Assembly (NCBI GenBank): GCA_015680685.1
Contig: MNCI01026214.1
Span: forward strand, 2,494 to 66,493
Length of the DNA: 64,000 bases
DNA from: Gnetum montanum
Lineage: Eukaryota; Streptophyta; Gnetopsida; Gnetales; Gnetaceae
Direction: 5' to 3'
This document shows, piece after piece, positions 55,365-64,000 of the stretch. Every line of letters starts with the position of its first letter. Positions within the stretch are counted from its first letter, which is position 1. A program made the position numbers and the translations under genes. A model generated the notes under the pieces. It saw only the letters and a program-made list of their open reading frames with translations, ran no database searches and was not told where the DNA came from.

Positions 55365-58300
55365 CTAGGTGTAGTACGAATTTAGGTACGAGCAGTTAAT
55401 AGGATTGGCAAACTTATTATCATCTAGATTAAAAAGTGTGAAGGATCTATTTTCATACACCTTTATGATCAAGAAAGGCCCTTCCCAGTTGGCTGAGAAT
55501 TTGTTCACAAGCTTGCGAATGACCTTGAGGATCAAGTCCCCCTTCTTAATCAAGTATTGATGTTGATTGTGATGGTGCTTTTTCCATTACTTTTCTTGGT
55601 AGCACTTGATGCAATAAAGTGTTTTCATGCACTCCTCCTCTATAAATTCAAGGTTAATGGTTCTCAACTCATTGTTCTAAAACTTGCTAATGAAGCGCAA
55701 GAAGATCATGCAGAGTGACAAGACCTACAATTCAAGAGGCAACATTGCTTTAGATCCATACAAAAGACTATATGATGTCTTAACTGTCATTATTTTGCAT
55801 GTTGTATGGTAGGCTTATAATGCATAGGCTAGTTGTTTGTACCATTGTCACTTGTTATTGTTAAGCATTCTCTTCATAAGGTTGATGATGACCTTGTTTA
55901 TAGCCTTTGCTTGACCATTCACCTGTGGGTAGTATAGTGATGAAAAGGAATTTTTAATGCCAAGGTTTTTGTAGAGGGCTTTAGTTTTTGAATTACTAAA
56001 TTGTGGCCCATTGTCTATCACTATAGTCATGGGAAGACCAAATCAAGTCACTTTGTTATCTAGGATGAATTTGTAAACCTGTTGTGATGTTTTCTTTCTA
56101 AGGGAAATGGCTTCAACCTAGTTTATAAAATATTTAGTTGTAGTAATGATGAAGCTATGTCTTGTGGAAGAATTAGGTATTATGGGCCCTATGATATCCA
56201 ACCCCCAACATTGGAATGGCCATGTGATTTATGTAGTATGTAGTTTAGTGGGTGGCACGTGCATTAGGTTATCATGTCGTTGACACACATCACATGTTTT
56301 GACCCTGGAGACACAATCATGCTCCATGTAAGGTGAGTAATAGCCTAGACATCTGATTTTTACTAACATTGCCCTAGAGGCTATCTGACCTCCACATAGT
56401 CCCTCATGGACTTGGTCAATGATATTTTGTGCTTCATTGGCACTAATGCAAGTTAATAGTATTCCATCATAGGATCTATGACACAAGGTGCTATCACCTA
56501 CAAGGACATACTATTGTGATCACTTTCGTATCGCATATTCTTGGGCAGAGGTTAGATTTTGTGAAGGATATCCTTGTTGGATGTATGCCTTAATATCATC
56601 ATACCACTCTTGGGTGTGAGCTATGCTTATGGATGTGATGCTTGTTATTTGAGTTATAGGTTCAGTGCAATCCACTATTGAAGTAGGAAAAGCAGAGAAC
56701 ATGTTTGACACTATGCTTAAGAATAGAGTAGATAATGCATAAGCTATGGCATTTTTATTATGAGGGATATGTTGGAAATCTATGGTTGCAAATTGTTTGA
56801 GTAGGTGTTTCACCAAATCACTGTAAGGTTGTAGATGTTGTACTTTGCAAGCATAAGCCTCTATGACTTAGTTAATGACAAGTTGTGAATCACCTCAACC
56901 TACTATGTTTGGGATTCCTAACTCTTGAGCTACTAATACACCTCTAAAGAAACCTTCATACTCCACCACATTGTTCATACAAGAATATGTGAAGTGATAT
57001 GCGAAGGGTTAGATCTCCCTAGAGGGGAACATGATAACAAAAATGACACTACGACCTTATGTGGTTGAAGCACCATCAAAGTGTAAAATTGCCTCAAAGT
57101 TTGTAGGTACTTGACTTATACTGTTGACATGCTCATCTAGAAATTCTAGGTCTATTGTTGCTTGTTCATCTATAGGTGAAGTTGTTAGTTGTATGACTAT
57201 TACTTGGCCTTTCGTGGATGCTTGCACTATATCATGTAGATCAAACTATATGGTTATTGCCTTCCATCATGCTATTCAACTACTTTCATACATGTTCATT
57301 GTAATTGCGCAAAGTACATTGCTTTTGTAGATGACATTAACATAACTATGAAAAAGGTAGTGGCTTCACTTTTTGAGTGCAAAGACTAAGGTGAGATAAT
57401 TCTTCTTCACATCATTGTATTTCACCTCATGGGCCACTAACGCATGGCTTAAGTAGTAAATAGGGACCTCCGAGCCATCGTCTCACTTTTGGCAAAGCAG
57501 AGAAGCAATGGACATGTCTAAGGTTGCAAGGTAAATATAGAACAGTTTATCTCCTTGTAGAGGGTAGACCATTGGCAGCTGAGCCAACTCCTTTTTTAGG
57601 TTTTAAAATGCCTCTTGGCATTGAGCTGTCCACTCAAAGTGGATCCCCTTTTTGAGAAAATGTTGCATTAGCTACAACTTGTCAATCAACCTTACTATAA
57701 ACCTACATATGAACTATCGTCTACCTTGTAACCCATGTAGCTCCTTAAGGTTTGATAGTCACATTAGTTTGGTGATAGCCTTAACCTTGTCAGGGTCTAA
57801 GTGTATGCCTACTTTTGATACTACAAAGCCTAGCATGTGACCATTTTTTTATACAAAAGACATAATTTTTTGGATTTAGCCTAAGGTCATATCTAAGGCA
57901 ACATTTGAGGATGTAGTCCAAGCCATATGTGTGGTTATGAGCTAATTTGGACATAACTACTATGTCATTAATGTAGTCATTGAGCAAGTCTAATAGATAG
58001 TCGTTAAAGATATACATCATCACATGTTGATAGGTTGCTCTTGCATTATTTAGTCCAAAGGGCATCATTTTATCGCAAAATGTACCCTAGAGGGTCATGA
58101 AAGTAGTGCTAAGTTTGTGCTCTAGGTTGATTCGGATTTGGTTGTACCCTAAGAACCTATCCATAGAGGACAACAAGGCATGACTAGCCATAGTATCGAT
58201 AAGCTGATTAATACTAGGCAATGGAAAATCATCTTTAATGGTTGCCTTGTTTAGATCTCGGAAGTCTATGAAAATGCATATACTCCCATTTTTCTTAGGG

Positions 58301-58905
58301 ACAACTACAATGTTTGAGGCCTAGTCAATGTAGTCAACTACCTGGATGAAATCAACTTTGTAAAGATTAGTGATCTCATCACAAATAGCCAATGCCAATT
58401 TAGGCTTAACTTTATGAGCTTTTTGTTTAACTGGCTTTATGTGAGGATTGAGAATAATGTTGTGTTGTATTATGCGAGGGTCTAAGCCTAGCATGTCCTT
58501 GTAGGACCATGTGAACGCCTTGACATTATCACTAAGGACTTTAGAGACGATTTATTTTATTTGAGGCTCTAACAAGAAACTAAGTTTTAATGTTTTTTCC
58601 TCACCTTTACATGTTATTATAGGGACTTCTATGAAGGAATCCTTGGTTACATCACTTTCTTATAAGTTTAGAGCTCTAACTAGATAGTCTGGCTAGTCTA
58701 GAGATGTCTTTAGGGATGCTACATTTGTATCATAAGAGAATGGCTCAAAGTCTAGGATCTCATTGTTTATGCATCTCATGGCACCACCATAAGGTCCAAT
58801 CAAGACTAAGGATGAATTAAGACTCTCATATGTGTTTATTTTGCAATCTTATTCAAGAGATCTTGCAAAACAACCAGAAAAATGTTAAGTGCTACCTATC
58901 TTAAT
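55365..58905 (-). pseudogene. pol of the minus-strand Tat-type element: RT, RNase H, second RNase H, integrase
   Basis: Minus order: RT (58905-57700) with SYKDMLGLDPRIIQHNIILN, DFRDLNKATIKDDFPLPSIN, SSMDRFLGYNQIRINLEHKL, MMPFGLNNARATYQ and NDYINDIVVMSK, where N-D replaces the catalytic V/Y-x-D-D. RNase H (~57660-57340) has MPIYYLSHALVAHE-like sequence. A second RNase H (~57110-56720) has LHFDGAST, NNVVEYEGFFRGVLVAQELG and GDSQLVIN, the extra domain that marks the Tat lineage. Integrase has the zinc part (56486-56229: ending VKTCDVCQRHDN), core IVIDNGPQFSNSKTKAL at ~56025, and C-terminal WEGPFLIIKVYENRSF at ~55480. TAG stops and shifts are present, but long stretches are open. Confidence 0.85.
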
Positions 58906-59040
58906 AAAGAAAAATTCATAAAATTAGGAAGACAATGGCATGAAAATTTAACTAACTGTGTAGTATGTAAAGTGATTTTTTGTGGCCTTGATTAGCCATA
59001 AATTTTCCAGTTTAAGGTCATAGTGTACCATGGTTTATGT
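58906..59040. repeat. RT-side edge of the antisense module with AGTTTAAGG repeat
   Basis: On minus, RT similarity begins right after AAGATAG at 58911-58905, an AG that would serve as an intron acceptor (compare 50081-50090). Beyond it on plus lies TGGCCTTGATTAGCC and CAGTTTAAGGTCATAGTG at ~59000. Confidence 0.5.
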
Positions 59041-59750
59041 GTGAGACATAGGTTTAAGCAAGACTTGAGAGGTTTGAAACATGGGATGAAGCTAGATGTT
59101 TATTGGGCAATAAAAAAAATGCAAAAAATTTTCTAAGTATAGGAAGCTACAAAAATTGCAAATTTTTTCTAACTCTGGGTGCTACACTCATCCCAAATTA
59201 TGCGCAAGACACAAAGCATCCTACATTATGCATGGAACATGAAATGTCTTGAGAGGGTGACATGTCCTTTGACCTTGAAGGGTATAAATAGGGGTTTTAC
59301 TATGGTAAACCTATCATTTTCAATGTTAGAGATAACAATCATTTGAGCATAGTGTGGTTAAAGTAGAGCATAGTAGTGATAGAGAGAAGTTAGAGTGTGA
59401 CAAAGAGAAAGCCAGATTGTAGAAGCCAAACATAATGCACCAAAGTGAATGTAAACACCCTGACCTCACCAACGTTGATGAAGGAGAGTGTACCTTGAGG
59501 CACCTTCCCAAGGCATGCATTGAGGACCATAGGGAGATACTATCAACTAAGTAAGATGCTACGCTCTACTCTTGTAATTTTTCTCTCTCTATTTTAATGC
59601 ACATTTTAGGTTTTTTGGGCTTTGAGAGTATCCTACTATGTGCAAGGAATATCATGTCCATTGCAGTAGCCTTGAGTTGCAGCCAAGAAAGGGAGTGCAC
59701 ACAATGCATTTTTTATTTTTATCCTTTTTTTATTTTGTGTCCAGGGTCTT
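59041..59750 (+). promoter_or_regulatory. Putative promoter region of the plus-strand antisense gene
   Basis: GGGTATAAATAGGGG at ~59280-59294 is a good TATA box on the plus strand, followed by a GA-rich leader (ATAGAGAGAAG, AAAGAGAAAG). No coding domain is recognised. It could alternatively be an LTR fragment; no TG...CA ends were found. Confidence 0.45.
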
Positions 59751-60085
59751 CTATGCATCCCTTTCCATGGCATGGAAAAAGGATGTTTTGTGTCCCACAC
59801 CATAGTGTGGAATGAGGGTTTTTGAATGTTCCACGCCGTAGCACGGAACAAGGGTTTTTTGCACATCTTGTGCCATAGCATGGAATAGGGTTTTTGGCAT
59901 GTCTCACGCCGAAACATGGGGTAGGGTCTTTGAGGATCCTATGAAATAGCATGGAAAAAGTTTTTGTTTTGTTTTTTCTGGCATCCCACACTATTTTGTG
60001 GAATAGGGTGTTTGAGCATCCCATGCCATTGCACAAAACAGTTTTTTTTTAGCATCCCATAGCATGATAGGGAATAGGGTTGGGC
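59751..60085. repeat. 36-bp minisatellite of hairpin units
   Basis: Nine units centred near 59765, 59794, 59831, 59869, 59903, 59940, 59986, 60021 and 60057. Each contains a short inverted repeat such as CCACACCATAGTGTGG or CCACGCCGTAGCACGG, then AATAGGGTTTTTGAGCATCC. Stem bases co-vary between several units (CACAC/GTGTG, CACGC/GCACG), which keeps the pairing. Apparent minus-strand ORFs (59636-60036) are only the translated repeat. Confidence 0.85.
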
Positions 60086-60184
60086 TGAGGTAACTTGAGG
60101 ATGATGATAGAGCATAATAGCTAGGGTAAGGCAATTGTGAGGAACACATCCATCACACTTGGATGTTCCTAAGAGTGTGACAAA
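60086..60184. other. Short spacer between two arrays
   Basis: No feature recognised. It contains GAGTGTGACAAAAAGTTAG leading into the next array. Confidence 0.3.
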
Positions 60185-60410
60185 AAGTTAGAAAAATTTT
60201 GGCTTCCTAGCACTACACTCCATAGGCAATGTAGTGAATCAGTTAGAAAAATGTTGAAACTATACACTTTGCGGGGAGTATAACCAACACTTAGAAAACC
60301 TTTTTGCTAGTTGTTACGCTCTATGGGGAGCGTAACCAACACTTGGAAAAATTTTGAAGTTGAGGGACTTACACTCTGCAGGGAGCATAACCAATAGTTA
60401 GAAAATTTTT
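60185..60410. repeat. ~52-bp tandem repeat, TACxCTCTxxGGGGAGCxTAAC motif
   Basis: Four units anchored at 60213, 60262, 60314 and 60370, each ending CAACACTTAGAAAA or similar. ACGCTCTATGGGGAGCGT (60316-60333) is a near-perfect inverted repeat. The motif is shared with the array at 52701-53430. Confidence 0.8.
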
Positions 60411-60499
60411 TGATATTTTTTTGAATTATAACCCTTGTAAGAATGTAAGTGTTGGTGTTGTGCTCCATTGGAAACTAGGAACATTAGATGGGCATGTCG

Positions 60500-62690
60500 A
60501 TGTCCCTTTCCCATGAGGCCCATTGGAAATATCCTTGGGGTTGAGCAAAGTTGGGTCATGAGAGATGTGATAGAGGAGGGGACATAGTACAACTGGGCAA
60601 ACTACCTTGTCAATGACCTGCGGGCTGAAATTGTTAAGCTACGTAGCAACCTCCAAGAATGATCACATGTGCATTTTACTTTATTTTTAGTGTAACTATG
60701 AAGGTTTGTGGAACTTTTGGTCGTATGTGAGAATGGAAAATGGATGGTGCAAGATCACACCTAGATTTCCAAGCTATGGATTCATCACATGTTCTGCACC
60801 ACCTGGTCAAAGAACCCCTTGGAAGTAATTGGCGAGTCATTCTTGGTGATGAATAAAGGCCATGTGGGGAAATCCTACCACACATGTGATAGTATCAGGG
60901 AAGCTCCACCAACCAACACTAGAGATGCAGCAAGAGGGACACAACTCATCATCAAGATGGTGAGGTCGCAGAGAATAAAGATGAAGAAGCCTCACCTAAG
61001 AAAGATGTTGTGATTCAAGCTCCATGACATGCATTTGGAAATAGAAAGTATGCATTATTTAATTGCATGCTATTTTTTATTCATTATTGGAAATTCTAAA
61101 CCAAACTTGTGCAACATAGGCAAAAGGGCCCCTGTAGTAGTAGAGGAGCCCTTAGAGGATGACGTCCCTCAACCCAAGGGACACATGGTAGATGAAGAAA
61201 AGTAGGAAGCCATTAAAATATTAAGGAAAATTGAGGAAGAAGAGTTAAAGTTTGAGGATGATGAGTTTGAACATTTCTTTGATGACGTGCAAATAGGAAA
61301 TCTCCCCACACTCACACCTGAGGGCTTATTGGGTAGGAGCTTTGCATCGCCATCTTCGTTGTGTACTTTTTTCTTTTCTTTTTTTGATTTTTATTTTTAT
61401 TTTATTTTGGTTTTTGTATTATTTGATAATCATAGAGCACTTTATGTTGTAGCAGCTAGTGCTTCCATTTAAGGTTTGGCATCAACATCCACCTTCTACA
61501 CATGATTAGGGATGGAAACTCTAGATAAATTCACCTTCATGCAAGGTGTGATCGATGACATGATAGACTGCCTCAAACAAATAGACCCTAAGATTGGTAC
61601 GTTTAATTCACTATAATTATCTCTCTTCCTTTTTTTGTTTCTTTTTTCTACTAATTTTCTTGTTTATTTTGTGACTAAGGTTATTTCACCTATTATTGAA
61701 GAATAGGCTTGCAACTTAAATGGGACCTAAACAAAGAGGTGCAAGTCAATGCTGTACCTACGTTCCCCCCGAGGTAGAGTAGGTGCCTCATTGTGTATAT
61801 GACGAGGCAAGAAAATGCGCACTATACTTTGGATGAGTTTTGTGGGAGTGCAAGTGTGTAAATGAGCACCTATGGAAATGGGTGCAATAGCTTCAAGAAA
61901 AGGAGCCAAAGCAGGTGGCAAGACTAGAAGACCTACAGTCACACTACAACTTCTTGGCGGCACATGACAAGCCAAATGGAAGTTGGTGCATGGCTGAAAT
62001 TGATTATGCTAGGTATTGTTTAGCTGTTTAGGGAAAAAATGAGGACATCCATGAGGTTATTGAACAACAACTACAGATGGACCTCTTGGCTAGAAAAAGT
62101 CAAGATTGGAAGGACTATATTGCAAAGGTGTATCAATGGGGAAAAATGCAAAATAATCACAAACATCACTACAAGATAGAGCCTGAAGCCTACCACAAGA
62201 AATATAAAGATGAGTCTATGGAGTGCTGATGCCAAGAGATATTCCTTGACATAGTTGGTGCAAAATAGGCTTATAAATTGTTTGCAAGCAATGTAGTGGT
62301 TAGTGAGTCCTCGAAGAGAAAGATCACTATACCTTCCGAAGAGGTAACTTTTGCAATTTTTTTGCCTAGGCCACCCACATGAATGGCCATGGAAAAAGAG
62401 AAAACCCTCGTGGGCATTGACCTGGTTGAGGAGGACTGGACATGAATGTTGAAGGATGAAATCCTCCAATGCCTAGAGGCTGGGCTTGACAGGATGCCCT
62501 TAGACATGGATGCAGGCCCTTCTTAGGTTGGTTTAGCTTGCTTTATTTTTGTCTATTTTATTATAATGTTGCATGTTACCTCATTTATTGATTAATTTAT
62601 TACTTTAATTTTGTTTGACATAGGTTCTAGGTGAGGGTGCAGGACCTAGTGGAGTAGCAGATGAAGAGGAAGGGAAAGAGCCCTAGCCAC
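60500..62690 (+). pseudogene. Unknown multi-exon gene, antisense in Tat-type element (copy 2)
   Basis: I do not recognise this gene. Blocks in order: MRPIGNILGVEQSWVMRDVI (60511-60570) to VNDLRAEIVKLRSNLQE; WIHHMFCTTWSKNPLEVIGE and the basic VRSQRIKMKKPHLRKML (60770-61011); KILRKIEEEELKFEDDEFEH (61220-61280); MQGVIDDMIDCLKQIDPKIG; a long block 61680-62526 with DKPNGSWCMAEIDYARY, ARKSQDWKDYIAKVYQWGKM, HYKIEPEAYHKKYKDES and LKDEILQCLEAGLDRMPLDM; a last block ending DEEEGKEP and TAG at 62686. GT-AG introns fit at 61048-61119, 61333-61435, 61597-61679 and 62527-62633. A few TAG/TGA codons interrupt it. The long block aligns with the last block of copy 1 (41060-44640). Strongly acidic and basic patches suggest a nuclear or nucleic-acid role, but that is a guess. 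Confidence 0.6.
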
Positions 62691-62921
62691 CTATTCCATG
62701 TTGCAAGCTGAAATGCTTAATATGTAGCCCTATTATTGGGAAATTTTGTGCTTTTGGATGTTTCATGTTATAGATGTAATTTTGAACTATGTATTTTATT
62801 GATGATTCAGTGAAAATATAATAGTTACTTGCTCCTCATTTTGTTATCTTTTCATGTAATATTGTGATAATTTTAACTTTTGCTTTGGTTGATGCAATTA
62901 GGACAATTGTGGGCCCCATGC

Positions 62922-63110
62922 AAGTTTAAGGCCATGGTGGTAGGCCCATCTCTAGTTTAAGGCAATTTCAAGCCATCACTAATTTAAGGCCATTTCCAGC
63001 CATCACTTGAAGGGAAATTGGTTGCTAGTTTTATGCCTTGGCTAGCCATGTGATAGTTTAAGATCTTTTTGGGCTACGTGGTAGTTTAAGGCCTTTCTAG
63101 GCCTCATTTT
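62922..63110. repeat. Tandem AGTTTAAGGCCATTTCTGGCCAT-type repeats
   Basis: AGTTTA/AATTTA recurs at 62922, 62954, 62981, 63027, 63055 and 63083, mostly 27-32 bases apart, each followed by AGGCC...GGCC(A/T) inverted halves. It lies just downstream of copy 2 of the unknown gene. The first unit AGTTTAAGGCCATGGTGG is identical to the sequence bordering copy 1. Confidence 0.8.
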
Positions 63111-63200
63111 TTTTATAAAGAAAGCTAAACAAAATCATAACTAATGCAAGATGCAAATAATAATGCAAATTGTAACTATATAAACAAAGGGACAAAAGGC

Positions 63201-63342
63201 AAGTTGGACATGAAAGCAAACTAGGGACATGCCCTAGTCATGTAGATGCTTCCTAACCTGATGCAGGTTAAAAGTTGGACATGAAAGTGAACTAGGGACA
63301 TGCCCTAGTCATGTAGATGCTTCCTAACCTCATGTGTGTTAA
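63201..63342. repeat. 71-bp tandem duplication
   Basis: Two near-identical units, 63201-63271 and 63272-63342, starting AGTTGGACATGAAAG and containing TAGGGACATGCCCTAG, a perfect 16-base palindrome. Only a few bases differ, so the duplication is recent relative to the surroundings. Confidence 0.9.
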
Positions 63343-63489
63343 GTGGTGCATAAGGCCTAGGAGGCACTAGAAGGTACTCCCCTAGGCCCTCGTTTGCAGT
63401 GGAGAAGGGTAATTCTACCCATAGAGCTTCCTCATGGAGGTTTCTTGCCTTGCTTGGTTCTTTAACATTGGCCAAACAACATTAACCTT

Positions 63490-63960
63490 CATTACAAGTG
63501 GGTGGTGTATCTTCAGAGAACTCTACCTCTGACCCTTGTTCAATATCTATGTTATTAATGGTTAGAGGGGCTATGTTTTCACCACAAATCATCACTTTCC
63601 CACCCTTGTAAGGTAAGTGAATCTCTTGGTGGATAGATGAGGAAATGACCCATAGTTAGGCTAACCAAGACCTCCCTAGGTTGAATCTAGGAATTTCTTC
63701 AACCATGATGAATTTAGCATTGGTGGGGACTTACTCCCCTACCATGAAATCTATCATGACTATCCCTTTGACAACCACACATGCTCTGTTAAAGGACTTT
63801 AAACATGTCATAATTATTGGCTTGATTTGATCCACTAGGTTGAGCTTGTCAACAATGAGGAATGGGATAACATTGATTGCTGCCCCAACATCCATGTGCA
63901 CCATGTGAATTTTGTATTATCCTACACAAATTATTATGAACATGGGTGCAATGGTTACTT
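63490..63960 (-). pseudogene. Protease of the minus-strand Tat-type element (decayed)
   Basis: The minus strand reads HMVHMDVGAAINVIPFLIVD (active-site D-V-G where D-x-G is expected) then KLNLVDQIKP, VVKGIVMIDFMVGE, AKFIMVEEIPRFNLGRSWLA and ISSSIHQEIHLPYKGGKVMI. The order NLLLGRxWL then SSLHQxxKF is that of Tat-lineage proteases. One TAG lies within it. gag should continue to the right, beyond the window. It is separated from RT by the 4.4-kb antisense-gene module. Confidence 0.75.
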
Positions 63961-64000
63961 GATCCTTTTTAAGGTCAGCATTGATTACCTGATCATGAAA
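63961..64000 (-). other. Right edge, element continues
   Basis: Gag-protease junction sequence of the minus-strand Tat-type element, cut by the window edge. Confidence 0.5.

Noticed and set aside
59636-60036. Two overlapping minus frames with repeated Trp/His/Pro pattern
   Set aside because: Both are translations of the 36-bp minisatellite in different frames.
1-64000. tRNA, rRNA or snRNA genes
   Set aside because: I looked for cloverleaf-like and conserved core sequences by eye and found only primer-site complements of tRNA ends, not genes.

Overview
The window is nuclear DNA of a seed plant with a large, repeat-filled genome. A gymnosperm is my best guess, inferred from dense, old, unpurged Ty3/gypsy insertions and a single compact gene; the sequence does not prove it. 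I see no bacterial features, rRNA, tRNA gene or CRISPR. Three assembly gaps (runs of N) lie at 12588-12612, 36894-37763 and 49128-49187.

The only convincing host gene is a two-exon F-box protein gene (CDS 19333-20714, 418 aa after splicing) of the Arabidopsis At5g46170/At4g18380 type. It sits in a CpG-rich island of about 2-3 kb. Everything else is nested, decayed mobile DNA. Left to right: the 3' end of an Athila-like element (1037-~1794) abuts an inverted LTR (~1795-2433). Next is an antisense chromovirus (element A, 2434-8164 plus 18062-~18650), broken by an RTE LINE fragment and a solo LTR. An Athila-like element with both LTRs (8170-18056, target duplication GTTGT) is inserted in A. After the F-box gene comes a second chromovirus (element B, ~21600-25845) with a solo LTR in its leader. 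Then come an antisense Athila-like 3' end with a very long decayed coiled-coil ORF (26600-29460), an antisense Athila-like pol (30290-34008), and a further Athila-like element inserted in that pol (34014-~36655).

From 37764 to the right edge the sequence is built from two copies of one Tat-lineage Ty3 family. The plus copy (gag 39690-40665, RT from 50091) is broken at 51650 by the minus copy (3' LTR from 51651, pol 55365-58905, protease 63490-63960). In both copies the stretch just upstream of RT holds the same foreign-looking module. It has AGTTTAAGGCC-type short repeats at each edge, tandem arrays of hairpin-forming units, and a decayed multi-exon gene of unknown function running antisense to the retroelement (41060-44640 on minus, 60500-62690 on plus). 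The two antisense genes share C-terminal sequence and GT-AG intron structure. This is the most interesting signal in the window: an intron-containing antisense gene apparently carried between gag-protease and RT of a Tat-lineage retrotransposon.

Nearly every retroelement frame is closed by TAG or TGA where TGG, CAG or CGA is expected, and CpG is depleted. This fits long-term cytosine methylation and deamination. None of the transposon proteins looks intact. Boundaries given to the base rest on target duplications, LTR ends or splice dinucleotides; boundaries marked with a tilde are read from homology and may be off by tens of bases.
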